A stretch of DNA of 64,000 bases from Saprospiraceae bacterium. GTDB lineage: Bacteria > Bacteroidota > Bacteroidia > Chitinophagales > Saprospiraceae. The notes under the pieces are model-generated. The model was not told where the DNA came from, did no database searches, and worked only from the letters and a program-made list of their open reading frames with translations. The position numbers and the translations under genes were made by a program. The first letter of the stretch is position 1; each line of letters opens with the position of its first letter. Of this stretch, positions 9,603-19,508 are shown in pieces. The stretch is from the NCBI GenBank assembly GCA_016717265.1, contig JADKFX010000001.1, positions 744,001 to 808,000 of the forward strand, given 5' to 3'.

Positions 9603-11495
9603 TTAGTAAGCTCTTACATCATTATGCTGCATATAATTGATGAATGCAGTATTTACAACCTTAACACCACCGGGGGTAGGATAATTGCCTGAAAAGTACC
9701 AATCTCCAGTATGATTTGGACAGGCTTTATGCAATCCTTCGAGTGTCTGAAAGATAATTTCAATTTCCACATTGTATTCTAAGGGAGTCAGCATTTGACC
9801 AATTTTTTTAGAAACTTGTTCATAGGTAAAACTATCGTATAAGGCAATCAGGTGATTTTCCATTTTTTCGGCAGGAAGATGTTTTTGAGCTAAACATTTT
9901 TCGAGTGTTTCTTCTAATAAATGCTCTTTGTTATGATCCTGTAATAATTCTACTAATGCCTGAAAAGCAACAAATTTATCTAGCTGTGACATATCAATGC
10001 CATAACAATCTGGATACCGAATTTGCGGTGCTGATGAAAGAATAACAATTTTTTTAGGATGTAAAGTGCAAAGTATATGAATGATACTATCTTTAAGAGT
10101 AGCACCTCTTACGACCGAATCATCTAGTACAATCAGGGTGTCTTTACCAGGTTTCACAACACCATAGGTTACATCATAGACATGTGAAATCATTTTACCT
10201 CGGACTTTGTCATTAGCAATGAACGTACGCATTTTATCATCTTTTACTACCAATTTTTCGAATCTTGGTTTTACAGATAATATTTTTAGTATTTCAGCAG
10301 GACTTAAACTAGTTTCTTTGTTAAGAATACTCTTAACTTTTTGACTATTAAGATGATCGTGAATGGCTTCTGTTAAACCCATGAATGCAGTTTCAGAAGT
10401 ATTTGGAATAAAAGAAAAAACGCTATGTTCTAAATCGCCTTCTAAAGAATCAAGAACAGCTGGGGCTAATTGTCTTCCAAGATTTTTTCGTTCTACATAA
10501 ATATCTGAATCATTACCACGAGAAAAGTAAATTCTTTCAAAACTACATGATTTTTTTTCTTTTGGCTCCAGGCATAATTCTTCCTTAACCTCTCCGTGAT
10601 ATTTAATTATTAATGCATTTCCTGGTTTAAGTTCTTTTATTTCCTCTACGCCAATTTCAAAAGCAGTTTGCAAAGCAGGTCTTTCTGACGCCATAGCAAC
10701 AACTTCGTCATTTTGGTAATAAAATGCTGGTCTGATACCATTTGGATCTCTTAATATAAATGCATCACCATGACCAATCATGCCTGCTATTACAAAACCT
10801 CCGTCAAATTTTTTAGCCGCTTTATTGAGTACATTACAGACATCCAAATTTTTAAAAATTAACTGGTTAATTTCTTGTTGGCTATGTCCTTCCGGCTTAT
10901 ACCAGTTAAATAGATGTTGAACTTCTTCATCTAAGAAATGCCCGATTTTCTCCAAAACAGTTATGGAATCTGATTTAATTTTTGGATATTGACCAAGGGA
11001 TACCAATTTTTGAAATAATTCCTCCACATTGGTCATATTAAAGTTACCAGCTAAAACCAGGCTCCTGCTAATCCAATTGTTTTCCCGAATAAAAGGATGG
11101 ACGGTTTCAATAGTATTTTCTCCATGGGTACCATAGCGAAGATGGCCTAAAAGTAATTCTCCCATAAAAGGTTTATGCTCTTTAAGCCAAGCCCCATCAT
11201 TCATTTGCTCTTCCGTGAGGTCATCAAAATGTTGCATTACCCCTTCAAACAAGGATTGTAAATAATTAGAGGAGTTGCTTCTCCTCCGTGAAATATATTT
11301 CTTTCCAGGCTGAGTGTGCAGTTTAATCGTGGCAATTCCTGCACCATCCTGGCCTCTATTACGTTGCTTTTGAAGAAGTAAATGCAATTTTTGCAGGCCA
11401 TAGAAACAAGTACCATAGGTTTTTTGATAATAATCTAAGGGCTTTAACAAACGAACCATGGCTAGGCCACACTCATGTTTGATTTGATCACTCAT
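9603..11495 (-). CDS. purF: Amidophosphoribosyltransferase (PurF-like, long Bacteroidota form)
   Basis: Cytoplasmic enzyme of de novo purine synthesis (PRPP plus glutamine to 5-phosphoribosylamine). The N-terminal class-II glutaminase domain has the nucleophile Cys near the start (MSDQIKHECGLAMV) and RNRGQDGAG. The phosphoribosyltransferase domain carries the PRPP loop VLDDSVVRGATLKD. About 630 residues is longer than E. coli PurF but usual for the Bacteroidota version. I chose the start at 11495; an upstream in-frame start at 11540 would add 15 residues, but a -7 promoter element lies at 11513-11520, between the two, so the longer form would not be transcribed from it. Bacteroidota often carry two PurF-like genes, so the symbol is a family call. 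Confidence 0.85.
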   Translation of the reverse strand: MSDQIKHECGLAMVRLLKPLDYYQKTYGTCFYGLQKLHLLLQKQRNRGQDGAGIATIKLHTQPGKKYISRRRSNSSNYLQSLFEGVMQHFDDLTEEQMNDGAWLKEHKPFMGELLLGHLRYGTHGENTIETVHPFIRENNWISRSLVLAGNFNMTNVEELFQKLVSLGQYPKIKSDSITVLEKIGHFLDEEVQHLFNWYKPEGHSQQEINQLIFKNLDVCNVLNKAAKKFDGGFVIAGMIGHGDAFILRDPNGIRPAFYYQNDEVVAMASERPALQTAFEIGVEEIKELKPGNALIIKYHGEVKEELCLEPKEKKSCSFERIYFSRGNDSDIYVERKNLGRQLAPAVLDSLEGDLEHSVFSFIPNTSETAFMGLTEAIHDHLNSQKVKSILNKETSLSPAEILKILSVKPRFEKLVVKDDKMRTFIANDKVRGKMISHVYDVTYGVVKPGKDTLIVLDDSVVRGATLKDSIIHILCTLHPKKIVILSSAPQIRYPDCYGIDMSQLDKFVAFQALVELLQDHNKEHLLEETLEKCLAQKHLPAEKMENHLIALYDSFTYEQVSKKIGQMLTPLEYNVEIEIIFQTLEGLHKACPNHTGDWYFSGNYPTPGGVKVVNTAFINYMQHNDVRAY

Positions 11496-11512
11496 ATTGA
11501 AAAAATGTAATA

Positions 11513-11520
11513 CAAAGATA
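11513..11520 (-). promoter_or_regulatory. -7 promoter element (TATCTTTG) of the purF-like gene
   Basis: On the minus strand this reads TATCTTTG, a perfect match to the Bacteroidota -7 consensus TAnnTTTG. A TTTG at 11538-11541 sits 17 bp further upstream and can serve as the -33 element. The start codon at 11495 is 17 bp downstream. It decides the start of the gene. Confidence 0.6.
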
Positions 11521-11764
11521 CGACTAACAAAGTCAGTCAAAAGACTGAAAATGCATAATAAATTGTCAAATACAAAGCCTTTTTATTAAAACCGTTTTAG
11601 AATCAGCTTTAATTTAATATAAGTCAATATTAAATTTAAACATTCATATGATATTCTTTGGTTTTCAATGAATTTTTCATATTTGGGTCATTCCAGGTTT
11701 AAAAGAGCAATCTGGAATTACAAAAATCCAATTTTATAAGTAATGATCCTATTCTGAAACCTTT

Positions 11765-11772
11765 TACATTTG
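11765..11772 (+). promoter_or_regulatory. -7 promoter element (TACATTTG) of mutL
   Basis: TACATTTG matches TAnnTTTG exactly and lies 28 bp before the mutL ATG. No strong TTG -33 element is seen at the right distance. It would drive the mutL-rhomboid-rhomboid-phosphatase run. Confidence 0.5.
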
Positions 11773-11800
11773 TGGCGTATTACTAAATAATACATACCCT

Positions 11801-13582
11801 ATGCCGGATATCATCCATTTACTAAGTGATCATGTGGTCAATCAAATTGCCGCTGGTGAGGTAATTCAAAGGCCTTCTTCAGTTGTAAAGGAGTTAATGG
11901 ATAATGCTATTGACTCTGGTGCTACGGAAATAAAATTAATAATAAGGGATGCAGGAAAATCATGGATACAGATAAATGACAATGGTTGTGGTATGTCACC
12001 AAGCGATGCGCGAATGTCTTTTGAAAGACACGCTACTTCAAAAATTAAGTCAGCAGAGGATCTATTTCAAATATTGACCAAAGGATTTAGAGGAGAAGCC
12101 CTTGCATCGGTTGCAGCGGTTGCTCAAGTTGAGTTAAAGACTAAACCACATGGTGATCAAACGGGAACAAGAATACAAATAGCAGATTCCAAAATAAAAT
12201 CTCAGGAACCTTGCGCCTGTCCATCAGGTACACAAATTCAAGTCAAAAATCTGTTTTACAATGTACCTGCACGAAGAAAATTTTTAAAAGCAGATACCGT
12301 AGAATTAAGACATATTCATGATGAATTTATTTATCAGGCACTTTCATTTCCAGAAATTGCGTTTACATACCATCATAATGATAATCTTATTTATCAATTA
12401 ATACCGGGTAATCTTAAACAACGAATCATTCAGATATATGGTAAGAAGTATCAGGATCATTTAATTCCGGTAAGTCCACAAACAGATGTTATCGAAATTA
12501 GTGGATTTATTGGAAAACCAGAATTAGCAAAAAAGGGAAAAGGGGAACAAATAATATTTGTAAATCGCCGTTTTATTCGCAGTCCATATTTACAGCATGC
12601 TGTGAAATCTTCTTATGAAAATATTATTCACCCGGATAGTCAGCCATTTTATATTTTGTTTTTAAATATTGATCCAACTAAAATTGATATCAATGTGCAT
12701 CCAACAAAACATGAAATTAAATTTGAGGACGAAAGGTTAATTTATCAATTTTTAAAGGCAGCAACTCGCTATAGTTTAGCTCAATTTTCTTTAACACCGC
12801 AATTAAATTTTGAAGATTCAAATCCTGGAATTGAGCGCATGATGAGTGGTGTTGAATATTCAAGAAATCCAAATCATGTGAATCAAAATCCAGGGAGTCA
12901 GGCATCCTGGTTACAGTTGGCAAAGCCTGGTCAGCCAAATGATTTTGAGTCCCCAAAAAATTCGTCGGATATCCAATTCGTAAATAATACGGAACTACTT
13001 ACAATGCAGGAAGCGGAAGATAAATTCCGGGTAGTGCAATTCCACGCATCTTATTTAATTGTCCAGCTTAAATCAGGAATTACAATTATTGATCAACAAT
13101 ATGCACATGAACGTATTTTGTATGAATTTTATAAAGCAAATTTAAAAACAGAAAATAGTCAAACTCAAAAATTACTTTTTCCACAAACATTACACCTAAG
13201 TTATCCAGATGCAATACAACTAAAACAAATTTTGCCGGTTCTTCAAAAAATTGGATTTGAAATTGAAGATTTTGGTTCTGATTCATTTATTATTCATGGT
13301 GTACCAGCGCTCCTGGAAGGCAAGTATTCTGAACAAGAACTTATTCTTAAAATGTTAAATCAATATAAAGCGAATCTTGAGTTTGAATTATCCCTTGATG
13401 AAAATCTGGCAAGATCATTGGCAATAAGTAGTTCCATAAAAAGAGGCAAGACCTTAAATCACGAAGAATCAACTGCTTTGGTGGAGCAATTGTTTTTATG
13501 CGAAATTCCATATGCAAACCCTTTTGGAAAAAAGTGTTTGTTTCATTTGAGTTTAGATGATTTACACAAAAAATTTATTTAA
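11801..13582 (+). CDS. mutL: DNA mismatch repair protein MutL
   Basis: ATPase that couples MutS mismatch recognition to downstream repair. The N-terminal GHKL ATPase domain has AGEVIQRPSSVVKELMDNAI, DNGCGM and GFRGEALASVAAV. The transducer domain includes VNRRFIRSPYLQHAV and DINVHPTKHEIKF. A variable linker spans about residues 330-400, and the C-terminal dimerisation domain follows. The endonuclease motif of nicking MutL proteins (DQHAxxExxxxE) is here DQQYAHERILYE, and the C-terminal metal-site motifs (ACR, CPHGR) read as ISS and NPFGK, so nicking activity is unlikely. The gene heads a tight cluster with 5 bp to the next gene. Confidence 0.95.
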   Translation: MPDIIHLLSDHVVNQIAAGEVIQRPSSVVKELMDNAIDSGATEIKLIIRDAGKSWIQINDNGCGMSPSDARMSFERHATSKIKSAEDLFQILTKGFRGEALASVAAVAQVELKTKPHGDQTGTRIQIADSKIKSQEPCACPSGTQIQVKNLFYNVPARRKFLKADTVELRHIHDEFIYQALSFPEIAFTYHHNDNLIYQLIPGNLKQRIIQIYGKKYQDHLIPVSPQTDVIEISGFIGKPELAKKGKGEQIIFVNRRFIRSPYLQHAVKSSYENIIHPDSQPFYILFLNIDPTKIDINVHPTKHEIKFEDERLIYQFLKAATRYSLAQFSLTPQLNFEDSNPGIERMMSGVEYSRNPNHVNQNPGSQASWLQLAKPGQPNDFESPKNSSDIQFVNNTELLTMQEAEDKFRVVQFHASYLIVQLKSGITIIDQQYAHERILYEFYKANLKTENSQTQKLLFPQTLHLSYPDAIQLKQILPVLQKIGFEIEDFGSDSFIIHGVPALLEGKYSEQELILKMLNQYKANLEFELSLDENLARSLAISSSIKRGKTLNHEESTALVEQLFLCEIPYANPFGKKCLFHLSLDDLHKKFI

Positions 13583-13587
13583 ATACT

Positions 13588-14190
13588 ATGTATCAAATTA
13601 CAGAAGCCGTAAAACATATAATTATAATTAATGTAATCCTTTTTTTAGGAGCCATGACTTTAATGGGAGACTATAAGTATTATTTATATTTATTTTATCC
13701 AGAAAGCCCTTATTTTAAACCCTGGCAAATTATTACGCATATGTTTATGCATGGGAATATAAACCATATTTTATTTAACATGCTTTCTTTATTTTTTATT
13801 GGTCCAATGATGGAAAGTGATTTAGGAACAAAACGTTTTTTAAGTTTTTATTTTGGATGTGGATTAGGAGGTGCCATTTTGCATATTATTTCCAAATTTA
13901 TTTTAATTCAGTATTTTGGTCACGCAGAAGAAATCAATATTCCCGTAGTCGGAGCATCTGGAGCTATCAATGGATTGTTCATTGGATTGGCGTATTTATA
14001 TCCAAATATGCCAATGAGTTTACTTTTTATCCCAATTCCTATAAAAGCAAAATATCTTGCATTTTTATTAATTGGAGGTGATCTTATTTGGGGTGCAAGT
14101 GGGTATCATACCGGCATTGCACATTTTGCACATTTAGGCGGTGCATTATTCGGCTTTTTAATGTTATATTATTGGAGACATAAGCGCTAA
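13588..14190 (+). CDS. Rhomboid family intramembrane serine protease
   Basis: This 200-residue polytopic membrane protease has about six transmembrane segments. The catalytic Ser lies in GASGAINGLF and the catalytic His in HFAHLGGALFG, the normal rhomboid Ser-His dyad, and HMFMHGNINHILFNM provides the conserved loop and helix residues. The substrate is unknown. A second rhomboid gene follows after 3 bp; paired rhomboid genes next to mutL are, to my knowledge, a familiar arrangement in Bacteroidota. Confidence 0.9.
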   Translation: MYQITEAVKHIIIINVILFLGAMTLMGDYKYYLYLFYPESPYFKPWQIITHMFMHGNINHILFNMLSLFFIGPMMESDLGTKRFLSFYFGCGLGGAILHIISKFILIQYFGHAEEINIPVVGASGAINGLFIGLAYLYPNMPMSLLFIPIPIKAKYLAFLLIGGDLIWGASGYHTGIAHFAHLGGALFGFLMLYYWRHKR

Positions 14191-14193
14191 TCC

Positions 14194-15069
14194 ATGTTTG
14201 AATCTATTTATAAAGATATTCGATATAAAATACAAACAGGAAACTTTTGGGTCCGGAGTATTGTATTGTGTACGGTTATTTTTATTTTAGTAAATCTTAC
14301 GAAAGCTTATTTTACGTTTAGTAATGCTGGCTTTCCGGGAGCGCTATACTATGATGTGATTCAGGGTATAAGTTTGTCCTCTGAATGGAAACACAACCTG
14401 TTATATATATGGGTATGGATTACACATATTTTTTTGCATGAAGGATTTTTTCACTTACTTTGGAATATGCTGTGGCTATATTGGTTATCGGCTATTGTGG
14501 AAGATTTAATTGGAAAAAGACATGCTATTCTCATTTTTTTTGAAGCTGCAATTTTTGGAGGGATATTTTTTATAATTAGTACCCATTTTATTCCTTGGTA
14601 TGAGGGAATGGAAATTCATGCTTCGGGTGCTTCTGCTGCTATCTGTGGCTTATTATTTGCTGCAGCTACAATTTCACCAAGTTATGGTATTCGCTTATTT
14701 TTAATTGGAAATGTTGAGATCAAATATATTGCAATTTTTGTGCTCATTATGGATTTAATTCTTGCAGGGCAGGTTACGAATTCTGGAGGTCATTTTGCAC
14801 ATATTGGTGGCGCCATTTGGGGTTGGCTTTACATTTTGTTATTGCGGCAAGGAGTAGCAATGGATGGATGGTTGGATTATTTTATTTCAGACAATACACC
14901 CAGTAAATATCAAAAACCAAAGGAAACCAGAGTACGTCAAACTAAATTTAAACAAACCCCCTCTAAAGAAGAAAAATTAAATGGGATTCTGGATAAAATT
15001 AAAACGCAGGGGATAGAAAAACTAACCCCAGAAGAACGGGAATTCCTGGATCAAATGAGCAAAGAATAA
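14194..15069 (+). CDS. Rhomboid family protease with C-terminal tail
   Basis: This 291-residue membrane protease has transmembrane segments through about residue 215 and then a charged cytoplasmic tail. The active-site serine motif is GASAAICG, so the usual GxSG has Ala in the fourth place, but the Ser and the His of HFAHIGGAIWG are present. The tail ends with a helical segment (EEKLNGILDKIKTQGIEKLT) that resembles the small DUF6576-type domain found on Bacteroidota rhomboids. It is probably cotranscribed with mutL and the first rhomboid. Activity is likely but less certain than for its neighbour. Confidence 0.85.
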   Translation: MFESIYKDIRYKIQTGNFWVRSIVLCTVIFILVNLTKAYFTFSNAGFPGALYYDVIQGISLSSEWKHNLLYIWVWITHIFLHEGFFHLLWNMLWLYWLSAIVEDLIGKRHAILIFFEAAIFGGIFFIISTHFIPWYEGMEIHASGASAAICGLLFAAATISPSYGIRLFLIGNVEIKYIAIFVLIMDLILAGQVTNSGGHFAHIGGAIWGWLYILLLRQGVAMDGWLDYFISDNTPSKYQKPKETRVRQTKFKQTPSKEEKLNGILDKIKTQGIEKLTPEEREFLDQMSKE

Positions 15070-15071
15070 AG

Positions 15072-16121
15072 ATGTTGCGTTTTTTACTTTCTGTAAATAT
15101 TGTTTGGACAATAATTTGTCTTGTTATTTATGCCATTGTAGGTTTAGATCCTGCAAGGTTTTGGATGTTTTCAATTTCAAGTTTATTTATACCGATTCTC
15201 TTTCTAATTAATATTTTATTTGTTTTATTTTGGTTAGTGTTTCATTGGAGATATGTTTGGTTACCCATTCTAACGCTTCTAGCAGGTTGGTCATCTTGGA
15301 ATTTATTGTTTTCGTTTGGTGAGGAATTTAAATCGAAAAAGTGTCAACAAGAATCTTTTACGATCATGAGTTATAATGTTTATGGTCTTAAGCAATTGAA
15401 AGATACGTCTCAATCTAAAATGTTGATTAAGAAATCTAAATTTACCGCTTTCATAAGAGAGCATGAACCGGATATTATATGTGCACAAGAAAATAATTTC
15501 TTTTCTGATGACATTATTAATAAAACCGGACTGTATCCCTATTTTCATTATATGATTCAACATGGCGCAGCCATTTACTCCCGCTTTCCTATATTGGACA
15601 AAGGTTTAGTCGAGTTTGGCACAAAAACAAATAGTTGTTTGTGGGTTGATATTTTAGTCCAGGGAAAAAAAATTAGAGTATATAGTGTCCATTTACAAAG
15701 CAATCGAATCACCAAGGAGGTAGAAACCATTACAGATGAGCAAGAAGAGAAGAATCAGGAGAAAATTAATGTGATCCGAAAGATGCTAAGAAAGTACAGG
15801 AATACAGCAATCGTGCGTTCAAAACAAGCTAAATTGTTATCTGATCATGCAAGTCTTTCTCCTATTCCCTGCATTATTGCTGGTGATTTTAACGATACCC
15901 CATTTTCACATAGTTATAAAATACTTTCAAAAGGAAGAAATGATAGTTTTATTAAATGTGGAAGTGGTTTAGGTACTACCTATATCGGAGCACTTCCGGG
16001 TTTGCGAATTGATTATGTTCTTGGTGATGAAAACATTTTAAATTTTTGTTCACATCGGGTTTTGCACACAAGTTATTCTGATCATAACCCTATTTTGGTA
16101 AAGTGTTATGCTAAATGGTAA
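15072..16121 (+). CDS. Membrane-anchored endonuclease/exonuclease/phosphatase family protein
   Basis: Residues 1-80 contain two or three membrane segments. The rest is an EEP-fold metal-dependent hydrolase with SYNVYGL, the metal-binding Glu in CAQENN, GDFNDTP and the terminal SDHNPI. Members hydrolyse phosphodiester or phosphoester bonds in nucleic acids, phospholipids or inositol phosphates, and the substrate here cannot be told. It starts 2 bp after the second rhomboid gene and closes the mutL cluster. A 255-bp gap separates it from the convergent sulfatase-like gene, with no obvious terminator hairpin. Confidence 0.88.
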   Translation: MLRFLLSVNIVWTIICLVIYAIVGLDPARFWMFSISSLFIPILFLINILFVLFWLVFHWRYVWLPILTLLAGWSSWNLLFSFGEEFKSKKCQQESFTIMSYNVYGLKQLKDTSQSKMLIKKSKFTAFIREHEPDIICAQENNFFSDDIINKTGLYPYFHYMIQHGAAIYSRFPILDKGLVEFGTKTNSCLWVDILVQGKKIRVYSVHLQSNRITKEVETITDEQEEKNQEKINVIRKMLRKYRNTAIVRSKQAKLLSDHASLSPIPCIIAGDFNDTPFSHSYKILSKGRNDSFIKCGSGLGTTYIGALPGLRIDYVLGDENILNFCSHRVLHTSYSDHNPILVKCYAKW

Positions 16122-16376
16122 TGAAAGAGGTTTAATTAAGAAGTAGAATTATAAATCTTTTGTTTTAAGACTATTTAGAGAGGACAATAATTAATATGTT
16201 TTCAGTTCTTTTTATTCGAAATTTAGATTCTATTTCATAATTGAAATTAGTAATAATTATTGCCCTAAAGAGTACTTATCATTAAAATTTGAACATCGAA
16301 AAATCATGGCATCCTACAAATTTTATAGTCTGAAATAAAAGAAATTTAATTCTTCATTTTTAACTGTTAAAGGACA

Positions 16377-18182
16377 TTATAAAGCGTTGAAGGTATTCCA
16401 GATTTTTTGTAAGTATGCTTTAGCAATGTTCATATTTGTTTTTGGATTGTCTTGGCTAAGGATAATTTTCTTATTATCATTTGAAAACACCTGCACTCCT
16501 CCATTGTCGACCCATCCAAAACCATTGTTAAATGCATAGTAAGCTGTTTGCTTGTGATTCAATGAAAAAATGTTTTGACTAAAATCAAATGCTTCATTAG
16601 AGACTCCGAATTGATGCAATATACTTGGTGCTATATCATTTTGGCTAATGACATTTGTGATTGTACTATCCATTGTAATGGCGCCACCACCAAACCATAT
16701 TGGAATATGAAATTTTTCTGGGACATGATACAAATCGTTTCCTGGAAATCTGCAACCATGATCTGCCACAACAAGAATCATTAAATCATTCCAAATAGGT
16801 AAAGCTGCGAGTTTATCCAATATAATACCTAAATGTTTATCTGTATAATGTACCGTATTTAAGAATAAAACTTCTTCCTGATTTTCATTCCAGTAATAAT
16901 CTTCTGGTATATCATAGGGAGGATGACTACTAAGACTTAAGCAAATTTTTAGGAACTGGGAACTATCTTTTAGAATATCATCATACACTTTTTCAAATAA
17001 AATATGATCATGGACACCCCATTTAGCATTATAGGTTTTGGGTGAGAAGCTGGATTTATCAATGATTTTGTCGATCCCACTATTGTAAATGAAACTACTC
17101 ATACTGGCAAAACTGATGTCTCCACCATAGTAAAATGTGGAATTATAATCTAATTGTTTCAAAGAGCGAATCAAGGATGGTAATTTCTCTGTTTTCTTTG
17201 GAAAATGTACAATGGAAGACTGGGGTTGTGCTGGAAATCCACTTAAAATGGAAGCCAATCCAATTTCCGTGCGATCACCGGTGCTATATGCCTTTGAGAA
17301 GTAGATACCTTTTTTAATCCATTCATTGAGTCGCGGTGTGATTTCTTTTTCTTTATATTTTTTATTTATTAGTTTCGCTGTAAAGCTCTCCATAATAAAA
17401 ATTAAAACCTTTGGCCTGGTGTCTTTCAATATATTTAGAACGTTTTCATTTTTATCTTGAAATAAGGAATCTACAATCTCATCCGCTTGTTTTTGTGACA
17501 TGAATTGAATGTTTGTATTTATCTTCTTTACTTGTAATGCGGTATAAAGTATATTCCAGGGAGCGTTTAAAGCAATATGGTTTGCATATGGTAAATTTGA
17601 AAAATAGACTTTTCCAGGATTCATTGGGATAATGCTAAATCCACCACGCATCGGAATTATTAATGCAGGAAAAAGCAGGATATTTAGAACATATGTATAA
17701 TAACTATTTGTAGGATTAAATTTAAATTTCATTAAAAGAAAATACCCAAGCCAAACGAAAAGAAAAAACAGAAGAATACAGGAAATTATATTAAATCCAG
17801 AAATAAAACTACCAGCTTCTTGAAACGCTGTTAAATAGAGAAACGCTGTTTTATCCAATCGAAATCCCCATTCTCTATATAAGGTAATGTCGGCAGCAGT
17901 AATACCTGATAAAATTAATATTAAAGTAGAATGATAAATGAAAAGTATTTTTTGAAAGGGTATCCATTTATTTATAAAATATACGAATAAAGGCAAGGCA
18001 ATTAAATAAGCAGTCATAGATAAATCCATATAGACTCCATAGCATAAAGATTTTAATAAAAATTCAAAGTTTATTTTATAACCAAACAGGAATTGATACC
18101 CAACAAATAGGATTCTAATAAGAAGAAAAAACAGTAGCCAAAATCCAAATAGACTCAAAACAAACTTTAAATAATTTTTCAT
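16377..18182 (-). CDS. LTA synthase/sulfatase-like membrane phosphotransferase
   Basis: Five or so N-terminal membrane segments (about residues 1-185) are followed by an extracytoplasmic alkaline-phosphatase-fold domain. The metal-site Glu is in IFIMESFTA, the nucleophile Thr in TGDRTEIGL, and the metal-binding Asp-His in VVADHGCRFPGND. The family covers lipoteichoic acid synthases and MdoB/EptA-like phosphoglycerol or phosphoethanolamine transferases. In a Gram-negative Bacteroidota it more likely modifies an envelope glycan or lipid. I chose the ATG at 18182 (MKNYLKF); a longer frame from 18206 would begin inside the -7 promoter element at 18206-18213. Confidence 0.88.
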   Translation of the reverse strand: MKNYLKFVLSLFGFWLLFFLLIRILFVGYQFLFGYKINFEFLLKSLCYGVYMDLSMTAYLIALPLFVYFINKWIPFQKILFIYHSTLILILSGITAADITLYREWGFRLDKTAFLYLTAFQEAGSFISGFNIISCILLFFLFVWLGYFLLMKFKFNPTNSYYTYVLNILLFPALIIPMRGGFSIIPMNPGKVYFSNLPYANHIALNAPWNILYTALQVKKINTNIQFMSQKQADEIVDSLFQDKNENVLNILKDTRPKVLIFIMESFTAKLINKKYKEKEITPRLNEWIKKGIYFSKAYSTGDRTEIGLASILSGFPAQPQSSIVHFPKKTEKLPSLIRSLKQLDYNSTFYYGGDISFASMSSFIYNSGIDKIIDKSSFSPKTYNAKWGVHDHILFEKVYDDILKDSSQFLKICLSLSSHPPYDIPEDYYWNENQEEVLFLNTVHYTDKHLGIILDKLAALPIWNDLMILVVADHGCRFPGNDLYHVPEKFHIPIWFGGGAITMDSTITNVISQNDIAPSILHQFGVSNEAFDFSQNIFSLNHKQTAYYAFNNGFGWVDNGGVQVFSNDNKKIILSQDNPKTNMNIAKAYLQKIWNTFNAL

Positions 18183-18205
18183 GTTTAAATTGACAGATGA
18201 ATGCA

Positions 18206-18213
18206 CAAAAGTA
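18206..18213 (-). promoter_or_regulatory. -7 promoter element (TACTTTTG) of the LTA synthase-like gene
   Basis: The minus strand reads TACTTTTG, an exact TAnnTTTG match, 23 bp before the chosen ATG at 18182. It overlaps the alternative longer start, which argues for the shorter protein. Confidence 0.5.
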
Positions 18214-18232
18214 TTAATTTAAAGCGTTAATT

Positions 18233-19321
18233 ATGAGTGATCTTTCAAGATGGAAATTGGTGTTGGGTGCGTTATCTGATCAGGACAATACCGTTAAGTT
18301 TAATAAAGAACAGCAAGATGTCGAAAATCTGTTGGAGGAAATTTATGGAAATCATGGAAAAGAAGGTCGGGGTCGATCTACCCGTAAGATTAAAAATTGG
18401 TTAGATGGAATTCGATTAAATTTTCCATCTGAAGTTGTGCAGATTATGCAAGAGGATGCTCTTGAAAGACAGGGAATAAAGGAAATGTTGCTAGAGCCAG
18501 AACTACTTGAGAAAATTGAGCCTTCTATAAAGCTCGTTGCTTCCATCCTACAATTGCAAAATTTATTACCTGAAAGGACCATTTCGACAGCACGAGCGCT
18601 CGTTTTTAAACTGGTTACAGAAATTGAGCGCAAATTGACGCCAAGCTTGCAATTTGCTGTACAGCGAGCAATTAAAAGGCATTCAAAGCCAACCAGTCCT
18701 TCCAATTCAAATATGGATTGGAAAAAAACCATTTATAAAAACTTAAAGAATTACCGGCCTGAATTAAACACGATTATTCCAGATCGCTGGTTTGGATATA
18801 AAAAAGGATACAAATTACCTCAGGTATTTATTTTAGTAGATACGTCTGAGTCTATGATACATAGTATGATTTATGCCGCTATCATGGGTTCTGTTTTGGC
18901 TTCCATGAAATCTATAAAAACGCATCTGATTTTTTTTAATACAGAAGTAACGGATCTTACAGATGCATACCTAGACCCTGTGGATATATTATTTAGTGTG
19001 CCCTGTGGAGGTGGCACAGATATAGCCTTAGCGCTGGAGTACACCAGGCAACAAATTAAAATTCCGAATCAAAGTTTAATTTTTTTAATAAGTGATTTGT
19101 ATGAAGGAGGAAACAGAAATGATTTGATACAAATTTGTAATCAACTTGTTGATCAAAATTCAAAATTGATCTGTTTATTAAGCTTAAGTAACGATGGTAA
19201 ACCGGATTATGATATTCAATTGGCCAAAACGATATCAGGATTGAATATCCCTTGTTTTGCTTGCCCTCCTGAACAGTTTCCAGAGCTTATAACAAATCAT
19301 TTAAATGCGGTTCAAATCTAA
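18233..19321 (+). CDS. VWA domain protein
   Basis: This 362-residue cytoplasmic protein has an N-terminal helical region of about 190 residues, then a von Willebrand factor A-like domain. The metal-ion-dependent adhesion site is visible as VDTSESM (D-x-S-x-S), with a later GGGTDIALAL providing the conserved Thr-Asp. The layout resembles the DUF2201/CoxE-like VWA proteins that often partner with a MoxR-type AAA ATPase, but no such ATPase gene is in the window. The function is unknown. The gene is divergent from the LTA synthase-like gene. Confidence 0.8.
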   Translation: MSDLSRWKLVLGALSDQDNTVKFNKEQQDVENLLEEIYGNHGKEGRGRSTRKIKNWLDGIRLNFPSEVVQIMQEDALERQGIKEMLLEPELLEKIEPSIKLVASILQLQNLLPERTISTARALVFKLVTEIERKLTPSLQFAVQRAIKRHSKPTSPSNSNMDWKKTIYKNLKNYRPELNTIIPDRWFGYKKGYKLPQVFILVDTSESMIHSMIYAAIMGSVLASMKSIKTHLIFFNTEVTDLTDAYLDPVDILFSVPCGGGTDIALALEYTRQQIKIPNQSLIFLISDLYEGGNRNDLIQICNQLVDQNSKLICLLSLSNDGKPDYDIQLAKTISGLNIPCFACPPEQFPELITNHLNAVQI

Positions 19322-19483
19322 TCGGAAAAAAATTTATTTTAATTTTATAATGATTTTTCATTTTGCCTGGCAGCCATTTAATTGTAAGTATTTAGACAAT
19401 TTTTATAATTGTGAATGGAAGATAATTTCTGCTAGATAATTTTTAGGGCAATCTAAAGATTTAAATGCCATACTGTTTTAATT

Positions 19484-19491
19484 TACCTTTG
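19484..19491 (+). promoter_or_regulatory. -7 promoter element (TACCTTTG) of odhB/sucB
   Basis: TACCTTTG matches TAnnTTTG and ends 17 bp before the ATG of the E2 gene. Confidence 0.5.
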
Positions 19492-19508
19492 GTATATAAT
19501 TTGAAATT

